Part shown: one piece after another, positions 51,292-61,514 of the stretch
How positions within the stretch are numbered: the stretch's first letter is position 1
Layout: every line of letters begins with the position of its first letter
Assembly (NCBI RefSeq): GCF_001729785.1
Contig: NZ_CP017183.1
Coordinates: 1,054,001 to 1,118,000, forward strand
Direction of reading: 5' to 3'
Origin: Enterobacter hormaechei subsp. xiangfangensis
Lineage (GTDB): Bacteria > Pseudomonadota > Gammaproteobacteria > Enterobacterales > Enterobacteriaceae
Length of the DNA: 64,000 nucleotides
Notes under the pieces: model-generated
The model's database searches: none
What the model was told of the DNA's origin: nothing
Seen by the model: only the letters and a program-made list of their open reading frames with translations
Translations under genes and position numbers: made by a program

Positions 51292-53220
51292 ATGAGTTAT
51301 CAGGTGTTAGCCCGTAAATGGCGACCACAAACCTTTGCTGACGTTGTCGGTCAGGAACATGTGCTGACGGCCCTGGCGAACGGCTTGTCGCTAGGTCGCA
51401 TCCATCACGCCTATCTTTTTTCCGGCACCCGCGGCGTCGGTAAAACCTCTATTGCCCGTCTGCTGGCAAAAGGTCTGAACTGCGAAACCGGGATCACCGC
51501 CACCCCGTGCGGCGTGTGCGACAACTGTCGTGAGATCGAGCAGGGGCGTTTTGTCGATCTGATTGAGATCGACGCCGCCTCGCGCACCAAAGTGGAAGAC
51601 ACCCGCGATCTGCTCGACAACGTGCAGTACGCCCCGGCGCGCGGCCGCTTCAAGGTCTATCTGATCGATGAAGTGCACATGCTGTCGCGCCACAGCTTCA
51701 ACGCCCTGCTGAAAACGCTGGAAGAGCCGCCTGCGCATGTCAAATTCCTGCTGGCGACCACCGATCCGCAAAAGCTGCCGGTTACGATCCTCTCACGCTG
51801 CCTGCAATTCCATCTGAAGGCGCTCGACGTTGAGCAGATCCGCGCTCAGCTTGAGCATATCCTTGATGAAGAGAACATTGTCCATGAACCGCGTGCGCTG
51901 CAACTGCTGGCCCGTGCCGCGGACGGCAGCCTGCGCGATGCGCTGAGCCTGACCGACCAGGCGATTGCCAGCGGTGACGGTAAACTCTCCACCGACGCGG
52001 TCAGCACCATGCTCGGCACGCTGGATGACGATCAGGCGCTGTCGCTTATTGAAGCGATGATTGCCGCCAACGGTGAGCGGGTAATGACCCTCGTCAACGA
52101 CGCCGCTGCCCGTGGCATTGAGTGGGAAGCGCTGCTGGTCGAGATGCTCAGCCTGCTACACCGCGTGGCGATGCTGCAACTGTCTCCGTCGGCCATTGGC
52201 GCGGACATGGCGACCATTGAGCAGCGGATGCGTGAACTTGCGCGCACCGTGCCGCCGGCTGACGTTCAGCTTTATTATCAGACGCTGCTGATCGGCCGCA
52301 AAGAGCTGCCGTTTGCACCGGATCGCCGGATGGGCGTTGAAATGACGCTGCTGCGCGCACTGGCCTTCCATCCGCGCAAGCCACTGCCGGAGCCGGAAAC
52401 GCCCCGGCAGTCCTTTGCGCCGGTTGCGCCGACCGCGGTAATGTCACCGCAGCAGGTGCCACCGCAACCGGCATCGCCGCCGCCGCAAAACGTGCCGCTG
52501 TCGGATGCCACCAGTTCGGTGCTTGCCGCACGAAGCCAGTTGCAACGTGCGCAGGGAGCAACCAAACCAAAAAAGAGTGAACCGGCAGCGCCTGCAAGAG
52601 CGCGGCCGGTGAACAACGCCGCGCTTGAACGACTGGCCTCGGTAACGGAGCGCGTGCAGTCGCGTCCGGCACCGTCCGCGCTCGAGCAAAAAGCCCCGGC
52701 GAAAGAAGAGGCATACCGCTGGAAGGCGACTACCGTTGTTGAAACGGTCAAGGAAGTGGTCGCCACGCCAAAAGCGCTGAAAAAGGCGCTGGAGCATGAA
52801 AAAACGCCGGAGCTGTCCGCGAAGCTCGCGGAAGAGTCCATCGAGCGCGACGCCTGGGCCGCTGAGGTCAGCAAACTTCAGCTGCCGAAGCTGGTGGAGC
52901 AGGTCGCGCTGAACGCCTGGAAAGAGCAGGACGGTAATCAGGTGCGTCTGCACCTGCGCCCTGGCCAGCGGCACCTCAACTCCCCAGGCGCGCAAAAGGC
53001 GCTGGCCGAGGCGCTTACCGCATTACAGGGTGTGCCGGTTGAATTGACTATCATTGAAGATGATAATCCGGCGGTGAAAACGCCGCTCGAGTGGCGTCAG
53101 GCCATTTATGAAGAGAAGCTCGCGCAGGCGCGCGAGGCGATAATTGCGGATAACAACATCCAGACCCTGCGCCGGTTCTTCGACGCCGATCTGGATGAAG
53201 AGAGTATTCGCCCCATTTGA
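51292..53220 (+). CDS. dnaX: DNA polymerase III subunits tau and gamma
   Basis: Clamp-loader ATPase. Tau, 642 residues from ATG 51292 (MSYQVLARKWRP), links the polymerase cores and DnaB. Walker A GTRGVGKT (45-52); zinc Cys64, Cys73, Cys76, Cys79; DEVH Walker B; SRC sensor motif. Gamma arises by -1 frameshifting at A-AAA-AAG (52569-52575), giving about 429 residues with a final Glu. Followed by ybaB 53 bp downstream. Confidence 0.98.
   Translation: MSYQVLARKWRPQTFADVVGQEHVLTALANGLSLGRIHHAYLFSGTRGVGKTSIARLLAKGLNCETGITATPCGVCDNCREIEQGRFVDLIEIDAASRTKVEDTRDLLDNVQYAPARGRFKVYLIDEVHMLSRHSFNALLKTLEEPPAHVKFLLATTDPQKLPVTILSRCLQFHLKALDVEQIRAQLEHILDEENIVHEPRALQLLARAADGSLRDALSLTDQAIASGDGKLSTDAVSTMLGTLDDDQALSLIEAMIAANGERVMTLVNDAAARGIEWEALLVEMLSLLHRVAMLQLSPSAIGADMATIEQRMRELARTVPPADVQLYYQTLLIGRKELPFAPDRRMGVEMTLLRALAFHPRKPLPEPETPRQSFAPVAPTAVMSPQQVPPQPASPPPQNVPLSDATSSVLAARSQLQRAQGATKPKKSEPAAPARARPVNNAALERLASVTERVQSRPAPSALEQKAPAKEEAYRWKATTVVETVKEVVATPKALKKALEHEKTPELSAKLAEESIERDAWAAEVSKLQLPKLVEQVALNAWKEQDGNQVRLHLRPGQRHLNSPGAQKALAEALTALQGVPVELTIIEDDNPAVKTPLEWRQAIYEEKLAQAREAIIADNNIQTLRRFFDADLDEESIRPI
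52553..52610 (+). promoter_or_regulatory. Programmed -1 ribosomal frameshift signal in dnaX
   Basis: The three known parts are present: Shine-Dalgarno-like AGGGAG (52553-52558), 10 nt later the slippery A-AAA-AAG (52569-52575), then a GC-rich stem closing ACCGGC (52581-52586) with GCCGGT (52605-52610). In the -1 frame the next codons are GAG (52575-52577) and TGA (52578-52580), giving gamma. Confidence 0.92.
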
Positions 53221-53252
53221 TCGTGAGTCTGACTTACGGTTGTAATCCTTAA

Positions 53253-53605
<353 letters not shown>

Positions 53606-53606
<1 letters not shown>

Positions 53607-54211
53607 TGCAAACCAGTCCGCTGCTCACGCAGTTAATGGAAGCACTGCGCTGCCTGCCGGGCGTTGGCCCGAAGTCGGCGCAGCGTATGGCGTTTACGCT
53701 ATTGCAGCGCGACCGCAGCGGCGGGATGCGCCTGGCGCAGGCTCTGACCCGCGCCATGTCAGAAATTGGTCACTGTGCGGATTGCCGTACCTTTACCGAG
53801 CAGGACGTATGCAACATCTGCACGAACCCGCGTCGTCAGGAAAACGGTCAGATTTGCGTGGTAGAGAGTCCGGCGGACATCTACGCCATCGAACAAACCG
53901 GGCAGTTTTCCGGCCGCTATTTCGTGCTGATGGGGCATCTCTCCCCGCTGGACGGCATCGGCCCGGACGATATCGGTCTTGACCGCCTGGAGCAGCGCCT
54001 GGAGTCGGAAACCATCAAAGAGGTGATCCTCGCCACCAACCCCACGGTGGAAGGGGAGGCAACCGCCAACTACATCGCCGAACTGTGCGCGCAGTACGGC
54101 GTTGACGCCAGCCGCATCGCCCACGGCGTGCCGGTCGGCGGTGAGCTGGAGATGGTCGACGGCACCACGCTGTCGCACTCGCTGGCCGGACGTCACAAGA
54201 TTATTTTCTGA
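53606..54211 (+). CDS. recR: RecR recombination mediator
   Basis: Works with RecF/RecO to load RecA at gaps. 201 residues. Helix-hairpin-helix ([14 protein letters not shown]), zinc finger Cys57, Cys60, Cys69, Cys72, Toprim domain ([17 protein letters not shown] ... [15 protein letters not shown]) and C-terminal Walker B-like region. Coupled to ybaB by a one-base stop-start overlap. A hairpin CGGAGGC...GCCTCCG follows at 54217-54240. Confidence 0.98.
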
Positions 54212-54216
54212 CCAAA

Positions 54217-54240
54217 CGGAGGCTGCGCGCGCGGCCTCCG
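54217..54240 (+). terminator. Hairpin after recR
   Basis: CGGAGGC / GCCTCCG with a GC-rich loop, 6 bp after the recR stop, no clean T run. Likely the 3' end of the dnaX-ybaB-recR transcript. Confidence 0.5.
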
Positions 54241-54321
54241 CTTGAAAATTTCCCCCCTTATCCCCATCTCTCACTCAACGTTTTACAACCCCATTAAATG
54301 GCATTGTTGAGGTCGACTTAG

Positions 54322-56196
54322 ATGAAAGGACAAGAAACCCGTGGTTTCCAGTCAGAAGTAAAACAGCTTCTGCACCTGATGATCCATTCCCTGTATTCCA
54401 ACAAAGAAATTTTCCTGCGTGAGCTGATTTCCAACGCCTCCGATGCGGCGGACAAGCTGCGCTTCCGCGCGCTGTCTAACCCGGATCTGTATGAAGGCGA
54501 CGGCGAACTGCGCGTGCGCGTCTCGTTCAATAAAGAGAACCGCACCCTGACGATTGCCGATAACGGCATCGGGATGAACCGCGACGAGGTGATCGACCAC
54601 CTCGGGACCATCGCCAAATCCGGCACCAAAGCGTTCCTTGAGTCCATGGGCTCTGACCAGGCGAAAGACAGCCAGCTGATTGGTCAGTTCGGCGTAGGCT
54701 TCTACTCGGCGTTCATCGTGGCGGACAAAGTCACCGTGCGCACCCGCGCCGCGGGCGACAGCGCCGAGAACGGCGTGCTGTGGGAATCCAAAGGGGAAGG
54801 CGAGTACACCGTTGATGACATCACCAAAGCGGATCGCGGCACCGAAATCACCCTGCACCTGCGTGAAGGCGAAGACGATTTCCTGAACGACTGGCGCGTA
54901 CGCTCCATCATCAGCAAGTATTCCGACCACATCGCGCTGCCGGTTGAGATTGAAAAACAGGAAGAGAAAGACGGCGAAACCGTGGTTTCCTGGGAGAAAA
55001 TCAACAAGGCGCAGGCGCTGTGGACGCGTAACAAAGCTGAAATTAAAGACGACGAGTACAATGAGTTCTACAAGCACATTGCCCACGACTTCACCGATCC
55101 GCTGACCTGGAGCCACAACCGTGTGGAAGGTAAGCAGGAGTACACCAGCCTGCTGTACATCCCGGCACAGGCACCGTGGGACATGTGGAACCGCGATCAC
55201 AAGCACGGCCTGAAGCTGTACGTGCAGCGCGTGTTCATCATGGACGACGCCGAGCAGTTCATGCCGAACTATCTGCGCTTTGTGCGCGGCCTGATCGATT
55301 CCAACGATCTGCCGCTGAACGTCTCCCGCGAAATTCTGCAGGACAGCACCGTCACCCGTAACCTGCGCAACGCCCTGACCAAACGTGCGTTGCAGATGCT
55401 GGAAAAACTGGCGAAGGACGATGCGGAAAAATACCAGACCTTCTGGAAACAGTTTGGCCTGGTGCTGAAAGAAGGTCCGGCGGAAGACACCGCGAATGTG
55501 GAAGCTATCGCTAAACTGCTGCGCTTCGCCTCTACGCACAACGACTCCTCCGCCCAGACCGTGTCGCTGGAAGAGTACGTCTCCCGCATGAAAGAAGGGC
55601 AGGAGAAGATCTACTACATCACCGCCGACAGCTATGCGGCAGCGAAGAGCAGCCCGCACCTGGAGCTGCTGCGTAAGAAAGGCATCGAAGTGCTGCTGCT
55701 GTCTGACCGCATCGACGAATGGATGATGAACTACCTGACCGAGTTCGACGGTAAGGCGTTCCAGTCCGTTGCCAAAGCTGACGAGTCCATCGACAAGCTG
55801 GCAGATGAAGTGGACGAAAGCGCGAAAGAAGCCGAGAAGGCGCTGGAGCCGTTCATTGAGCGCGTGAAAACCCTGCTGGGTGACCGCGTGAAAGAGGTGC
55901 GCTTCACGCACCGTCTGACCGATACGCCAGCCATTGTCACCACCGATGCGGACGAAATGAGCACCCAGATGGCGAAACTGTTCGCTGCGGCGGGCCAGGC
56001 CGTGCCGGAAGTGAAATATATCTTTGAGCTTAATCCGGATCATCCGCTGGTGAAACGCGCGGCGGATACCCAGGACGACGCCCGCTTTGCGGAGTGGGTT
56101 GAACTGCTGCTGGATCAGTCCCTGCTGGCCGAGCGCGGTACGCTGGAAGATCCTAACCTGTTCATTAAACGTGTGAATGCGCTGCTGCTGGCGTAA
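54322..56196 (+). CDS. htpG: HtpG, bacterial Hsp90
   Basis: ATP-dependent chaperone dimer, 624 residues as in E. coli. GHKL ATPase domain with [25 protein letters not shown] and the catalytic Glu in [11 protein letters not shown]. Middle domain with client/ATP contact Arg (NVSREILQ), and C-terminal dimerisation helices. ATG 54322. Usually a heat-shock gene, but no clear RpoH promoter was identified in the 110-bp upstream gap. Followed by a double CCCTCTCCC repeat. Confidence 0.99.
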   Translation: MKGQETRGFQSEVKQLLHLMIHSLYSNKEIFLRELISNASDAADKLRFRALSNPDLYEGDGELRVRVSFNKENRTLTIADNGIGMNRDEVIDHLGTIAKSGTKAFLESMGSDQAKDSQLIGQFGVGFYSAFIVADKVTVRTRAAGDSAENGVLWESKGEGEYTVDDITKADRGTEITLHLREGEDDFLNDWRVRSIISKYSDHIALPVEIEKQEEKDGETVVSWEKINKAQALWTRNKAEIKDDEYNEFYKHIAHDFTDPLTWSHNRVEGKQEYTSLLYIPAQAPWDMWNRDHKHGLKLYVQRVFIMDDAEQFMPNYLRFVRGLIDSNDLPLNVSREILQDSTVTRNLRNALTKRALQMLEKLAKDDAEKYQTFWKQFGLVLKEGPAEDTANVEAIAKLLRFASTHNDSSAQTVSLEEYVSRMKEGQEKIYYITADSYAAAKSSPHLELLRKKGIEVLLLSDRIDEWMMNYLTEFDGKAFQSVAKADESIDKLADEVDESAKEAEKALEPFIERVKTLLGDRVKEVRFTHRLTDTPAIVTTDADEMSTQMAKLFAAAGQAVPEVKYIFELNPDHPLVKRAADTQDDARFAEWVELLLDQSLLAERGTLEDPNLFIKRVNALLLA

Positions 56197-56200
56197 TCTT

Positions 56201-56276
56201 CCCTCACCCCGGCCCTCTCCCACAGGGAGAGGGTGAAAGAGTTCCCTCTCCCTGTGGGAGAGGGTTAAGGTGAGGG
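56201..56276. repeat. Composite CCCTCTCCC repeat between htpG and adk
   Basis: Two 21-bp hairpin units, 56213-56233 (CCCTCTCCC-ACA-GGGAGAGGG) and 56244-56264 (CCCTCTCCC-TGT-GGGAGAGGG), exact reverse complements of each other, framed by CCCTCACC (56201-56208) and GGTGAGGG (56269-56276). The whole forms one large inverted structure. It probably blocks 3' exonucleases or ends htpG transcription. Confidence 0.9.
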
Positions 56277-56380
56277 CACCAGACCGCACTCTCCCAAATT
56301 ATCTCCCCTCATTAACCGTTTCAGCCTCCCCGCCTTCCTTGAGCGATACCCGTTCTGGTGGTATTGTTTAGCGCTTTTGA

Positions 56381-57058
<678 letters not shown>

Positions 57059-57067
57059 GCGCACCTC

Positions 57068-57091
57068 TCTCACCCGGAGCCCCGGGTGAGA
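57068..57091 (+). terminator. Hairpin after adk
   Basis: 10-bp arms TCTCACCCGG / CCGGGTGAGA with a 4-nt loop, 9 bp after adk, followed by AAAAATTCTC rather than a T run. Confidence 0.55.
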
Positions 57092-57182
57092 AAAATTCTC
57101 ATCTTACCTATTGCAGCAATGGGTTTCGTTTAAACGCATTTCCGCTACAATTGACAGCCTATCAAATGGTTAAGAGGCGTGA

Positions 57183-58145
57183 ATGAGTCAGGCGAAAACC
57201 GGCATCCTGCTTGCCAATCTGGGCACCCCAGAAGCACCTACTCCAGCGGCGGTAAAACGCTACCTGCGACAATTTTTAAGCGACACGCGCGTCGTGGATA
57301 CCCCAAGACTGCTGTGGTGGCCACTGCTGCGTGGCGTCATTCTGCCGATTCGTTCCCCGCGTGTGGCAAAGCTCTATCAGTCCGTGTGGATGGAAGAGGG
57401 CTCGCCGCTGATGGTGTACAGCCGTCGTCAGGAGAAGGCGCTGGCCGCCCGCCTGCCGGACATGCCCGTTGCGCTCGGCATGAGCTACGGTAAGCCGTCC
57501 CTGGAAAGCGCCGTTGACTCTCTGCTGGCGCAGGGCGTTGAACACATTGTGGTGCTGGCTCTATATCCGCAGTATTCGTGCTCCACGGTAGCTGCCGTCT
57601 GGGACGAACTGGGGCGCATTCTGGCGACCCGCCGCCGTATACCGGGTATCACCTTTATCCGCGACTACGCCGATAACGAGCTGTACATTCAGGCGCTTGC
57701 CAGCAGCGTGCGCGCGTCGTTTGAAAAACACGGCGAGCCGGATCTGCTGCTGCTCTCCTATCACGGTATTCCGCAGCGTTTCGCGAACGAAGGGGACGAT
57801 TACCCCCAGCGTTGCCGCGATACCACCCGCGAGCTGGTCTCCGCCCTCGGCCTGCCGCCTGAGAAGGTGATGATGACCTTCCAGTCGCGCTTCGGCCGTG
57901 AACCTTGGCTGACCCCGTATACTGATGAAACGCTAAAAATGCTGGGCGAGAAGGGCGTGAAGCACATTCAGGTGATGTCGCCGGGCTTCTCGGCGGACTG
58001 TCTGGAAACGCTGGAAGAAATTGCCGTCCAGAACAAAGAGTTCTTTATGGAGGCGGGCGGAACGAAATACGAATATATTCCTGCGCTTAACGACTCCCCT
58101 GAACACATCGACATGATGGTGTCACTGGTCACCACCCGCCGCTGA
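57183..58145 (+). CDS. hemH: Ferrochelatase
   Basis: Inserts Fe2+ into protoporphyrin IX, the last step of haem synthesis. 320 residues. Signature [22 protein letters not shown] with the metal-site His, and [15 protein letters not shown] with the conserved Glu. ATG 57183, preceded by AAGAGG. In E. coli the esterase gene aes lies downstream of hemH; here gsk follows after 62 bp. Confidence 0.98.
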   Translation: MSQAKTGILLANLGTPEAPTPAAVKRYLRQFLSDTRVVDTPRLLWWPLLRGVILPIRSPRVAKLYQSVWMEEGSPLMVYSRRQEKALAARLPDMPVALGMSYGKPSLESAVDSLLAQGVEHIVVLALYPQYSCSTVAAVWDELGRILATRRRIPGITFIRDYADNELYIQALASSVRASFEKHGEPDLLLLSYHGIPQRFANEGDDYPQRCRDTTRELVSALGLPPEKVMMTFQSRFGREPWLTPYTDETLKMLGEKGVKHIQVMSPGFSADCLETLEEIAVQNKEFFMEAGGTKYEYIPALNDSPEHIDMMVSLVTTRR

Positions 58146-58207
58146 TCGCGTTACGGGCCGGGTTTGTGCTACCATTCCCGGCCCGTATTCTTTGCACAGT
58201 TCAGACC

Positions 58208-59512
58208 ATGAAATTTCCCGGTAAACGTAAGTCCAAACACTATTTCCCCGTCGATGCCCGCGATCCGCTGTTACAGCAAATTCAGCAGGAAAGCGAAACC
58301 AGCGCTGCCTGGGTGGTCGGTATTGATCAGACGCTGGTGGACATTGAAGCCAAAGTGGATGATGCGTTTGTCGCACGTTACGGTCTGAGCGCCGGGCACT
58401 CGCTGGTGATTGAGGATGACGTTGCTGAAGCGCTGTATCAGGAGCTGGTGCGCGAAAATCTTATCACCCACCAGTTTGCCGGCGGCACTATCGGCAACAC
58501 CATGCACAACTACTCCGTACTGGCAGACGACCGCTCGGTGCTGCTTGGCGTGATGTGCAGCAATATCGAAATCGGTGGCTACGCCTACCGCTACCTGTGC
58601 AATACCTCCAGCCGCACCGATCTGAACTATTTACAGGGCGTTGACGGGCCGATTGGCCGCTGCTTTACGCTGATAAGCGATTCCGGCGAGCGTACCTTTG
58701 CCATCAGCCCCGGCCATATGAATAAGCTGCGCGCTGAAAGTATCCCGGAAGAGGTGATCGCGGGCGCGTCTGCGCTGGTACTGACCTCCTATCTGGTGCG
58801 CTGCAAGCCGGGCGAACCAATGCCGGACGCAACCATGAAGGCAATTGAGTACGCGAAGAAATACAACGTGCCTGTGGTTCTGACGCTGGGCACCAAATTC
58901 GTCATTGCCGACAACCCGGAGTGGTGGCAGGCCTTCCTGAAAGAACACGTCTCGATTCTGGCGATGAATGAAGAAGAAGCCGAAGCGCTGACCGGCGAAA
59001 GCGATCCGCTGCTGGCGTCTGATAAGGCGCTGGACTGGGTGGACCTGGTGCTCTGCACCGCCGGGCCGGTCGGGCTGTACATGGCGGGCTTCACGGAAGA
59101 AGAGAGCAAGCGTAAAACCCAGCACCCGCTGCTGCCGGGCGCAATCGCCGAATTTAACCAGTACGAGTTCAGCCGCGCTATGCGTCATAAAGACTGCATC
59201 AACCCGCTGCGTATCTTCTCTCACATCGCACCGTATATGGGTGGCCCTGAGAAGATCATGAACACCAACGGCGCGGGCGACGGCGCGCTGGCCGCGCTGC
59301 TGCACGACATTACCGCCAACGCCTACCACAAAACCAACGTGCCGAATTCCAGCAAACATACCTTCGACTGGCTGACCTATTCCTCGCTGGCGCAGGTGTG
59401 TAAGTACGCGAACCGCGTGAGTTATCAGGTGCTGAACCAGCATTCTCCGCGCTTAACGCGGGGGCTGCCGGAACGGGAAGACAGCCTCGAAGAGGCGTAC
59501 TGGGACAGGTAA
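58208..59512 (+). CDS. gsk: Inosine-guanosine kinase
   Basis: Phosphorylates inosine and guanosine in purine salvage. 434 residues from ATG 58208 (MKFPGKRKSKHYFPV); an in-frame extension upstream is not conserved. PfkB-family fold with GGTIGNTMHN near the N-terminus and the catalytic anion-hole motif NTNGAGDGALAALLHD. Confidence 0.98.
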   Translation: MKFPGKRKSKHYFPVDARDPLLQQIQQESETSAAWVVGIDQTLVDIEAKVDDAFVARYGLSAGHSLVIEDDVAEALYQELVRENLITHQFAGGTIGNTMHNYSVLADDRSVLLGVMCSNIEIGGYAYRYLCNTSSRTDLNYLQGVDGPIGRCFTLISDSGERTFAISPGHMNKLRAESIPEEVIAGASALVLTSYLVRCKPGEPMPDATMKAIEYAKKYNVPVVLTLGTKFVIADNPEWWQAFLKEHVSILAMNEEEAEALTGESDPLLASDKALDWVDLVLCTAGPVGLYMAGFTEEESKRKTQHPLLPGAIAEFNQYEFSRAMRHKDCINPLRIFSHIAPYMGGPEKIMNTNGAGDGALAALLHDITANAYHKTNVPNSSKHTFDWLTYSSLAQVCKYANRVSYQVLNQHSPRLTRGLPEREDSLEEAYWDR

Positions 59513-59516
59513 AAGT

Positions 59517-59543
59517 AAAACGGCAACCTGTGGTTGCCGTTTT
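59517..59543 (+). terminator. gsk terminator
   Basis: AAAACGGCAACC-TGT-GGTTGCCGTTTT stem, 4 bp after the stop, with a T run at the end. Confidence 0.9.
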
Positions 59544-59554
59544 TAGTGTTTGTT

Positions 59555-59587
59555 CCCTCTCCCTGCGAGAGAGGGTCAGGGTGAGGG
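59555..59587. repeat. CCCTCTCCC-type repeat between gsk and ybaL
   Basis: CCCTCTC / GAGAGGG arms (59555-59575) followed by TCAGGGTGAGGGC, which matches the flank of the htpG-adk copy. Located between the convergent ends of gsk and ybaL. Confidence 0.75.
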
Positions 59588-59605
59588 CATCAGGCAGCAC
59601 AAAAC

Positions 59606-61282
59606 TTACCCCGTTACTGCCTCTTCAACCGGCGGTTTCGTCAGCATTGTCAGCATCGTATTCGCAATCTCACGCTCACCCATCACCACCTGATTCGCGC
59701 CGCGCTCGGTGATGTACTCCACTTCGTCATCATAATGGGCGCGGGCAATGATTTCGATATGCGGGCATTTTTCACGGGCTGTGGCGACAATTTCACCAGC
59801 CTCGTAACCGTTCGGGATAGTGAGCAGCAGCCAGCGAGCGCAGTCCAGATGCGCCAGATTCATAATCTCTTCGTTAGCCGCGTTGCCCAGCACCGCGCGG
59901 ATGCCACGCTCGCGAAGTTCGTCGACGCGGGTGCGTGACGTTTCAATCACTACAAGTGGAATGCCCTGAGCCATCAGTTTTTCACCCAGCAGGCTGCCGA
60001 CGCGGCCAAAACCGACCAGCAGCGCGTGGTTGCAGATATCCACCGGGATCTGTTTCTCTTCTTCTGTCGCCTCTTCCAGCGTCAGCTCTTCGAGGGTTTC
60101 GGTCTTCTCGAGATATTTCTCCAGCAGGGCAAACAATACCGGGTTCAACATGATGGAGAGGATCGCCCCCGCCAGCACCAGATTTTGCCCAGCCTGTGGG
60201 AGCAGGTTCAGGGCCATCCCCAGACCGGCAAGAATAAAGGCGAACTCGCCAATCTGCGCCAGGCTGGCGGCGATGGTCAGCGCCGTGCGCGGCGAGTGAC
60301 CGAACATCCGCACCAGGAAGAAGGCGGCAACGGACTTACCAAAGATGATGATTGCCAGCGTACCCAGCACGGCCAGCGGCTGCTGGATGAGGATCAACGG
60401 GTCGAACAGCATCCCGACGGAGACGAAGAACAGCACCGCGAATGCATCACGTAGCGGCAGGGTATCGTGCGCGGCGCGGTGGCTCAGCTCGGACTCGTTC
60501 AGCACCATCCCGGCGAAGAACGCGCCCAGCGCAAAGGAGACGTCAAACAGCTCGACGGCGCCAAAGGCAATGCCCAGCGCCAGCGCAAGGACTGAAAGCG
60601 TGAACAGTTCACGCGAGCCCGTGGCGGCGCTGCGGGACATGATCCACGGCACCAGACGGCGGCCCACCAGCATCATGATGGCGATAAACGCCACAACCTT
60701 ACCGATGGTAATGCTCATATCCAGTGCCAGCGAGGCGAAGCCGATATTCTCTTTTTCCATCATCCCGGCGACGGCGGGCAGCAGAACCAGCGTCAACACC
60801 ATTACCAGATCTTCAACAATCAGCCAGCCTATCGCGATTTGCCCGCGCTGGCTGTCTATCAGCTGCCTCTCTTCAAGCGCGCGCAGCAGCACCACGGTAC
60901 TGGCGGTTGAAAGACACAGCCCAAATACGATACCGGTCATGATTGACCAGCCCAGCACCGCCGAAAGCGCCATGCCCAGCAGCGTCGCCACCCCTATCTG
61001 GGCGATCGCTCCCGGTATGGCGATCGACTTTACCGCCATCAGATCCTTCAGGGAAAAATGCAGCCCGACGCCAAACATCAGCAGGATCACGCCTAATTCC
61101 GCCAGCTCAGGCGCCAGTTTGGTATCTGCGACAAAACCCGGCGTAAAGGGCCCTGCCAGCACGCCCGCCAGCAAATAGCCTACCAGGGGCGAAATACGCA
61201 GTTTATTGGCAATCATGCCGAGAATAAAAGCGAGCACAAGTCCACCAACAATGGTGGTGATAAGCGGTGTGGCGTGGTGCAT
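59606..61282 (-). CDS. ybaL: YbaL, CPA2-family cation:proton antiporter
   Basis: Kef-type inner-membrane transporter, 558 residues. N-terminal CPA2 membrane domain with about 12 spans (ATPLITTIVGGLVLAFILGMIANKLRISPLVGYLLAGVLAGPF) and a C-terminal cytoplasmic TrkA-N/RCK domain (ALLVGFGRVGSLLGEKLMAQGIPLVVIE), which binds nucleotides. Unlike KefB/KefC its substrate and regulator are not established. Convergent with gsk. Confidence 0.95.
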   Translation of the reverse strand: MHHATPLITTIVGGLVLAFILGMIANKLRISPLVGYLLAGVLAGPFTPGFVADTKLAPELAELGVILLMFGVGLHFSLKDLMAVKSIAIPGAIAQIGVATLLGMALSAVLGWSIMTGIVFGLCLSTASTVVLLRALEERQLIDSQRGQIAIGWLIVEDLVMVLTLVLLPAVAGMMEKENIGFASLALDMSITIGKVVAFIAIMMLVGRRLVPWIMSRSAATGSRELFTLSVLALALGIAFGAVELFDVSFALGAFFAGMVLNESELSHRAAHDTLPLRDAFAVLFFVSVGMLFDPLILIQQPLAVLGTLAIIIFGKSVAAFFLVRMFGHSPRTALTIAASLAQIGEFAFILAGLGMALNLLPQAGQNLVLAGAILSIMLNPVLFALLEKYLEKTETLEELTLEEATEEEKQIPVDICNHALLVGFGRVGSLLGEKLMAQGIPLVVIETSRTRVDELRERGIRAVLGNAANEEIMNLAHLDCARWLLLTIPNGYEAGEIVATAREKCPHIEIIARAHYDDEVEYITERGANQVVMGEREIANTMLTMLTKPPVEEAVTG

Positions 61283-61480
61283 TCCGTCTCCTTTTGCGAT
61301 GGGTGATCCATTTTTGGTGCAAATACCAAAAAGCCGATTAATAGTTTATGACAATTTTTACGCTTATGTTTATGAATAATTGTTGAAAACACAATAAAAA
61401 GGCAATAAGCATGAAAAAAGGCAGATTTTGATAAATTTGCTGAGGGGAGGGAGAGGAAAGCCTTATGGCATCAGGTTATC

Positions 61481-61509
61481 CGGCTGCCAAAGTTTAACTT
61501 TGGCAGCCG
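61481..61509 (-). terminator. Hairpin after fsr
   Basis: CGGCTGCCAAAG / CTTTGGCAGCCG, 12-bp perfect arms with a 5-nt loop, 6 bp past the fsr stop on the minus strand. No clear T run after it. Confidence 0.65.
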
Positions 61510-61514
61510 TGAAG

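Noticed and set aside
54352..56289. A 645-codon open frame on the minus strand opposite htpG
   Set aside because: It mirrors the codon pattern of htpG, is rich in His/Gln/Val/Phe as antisense shadows are, starts within the CCCTCTCCC repeat, and matches no family I know.
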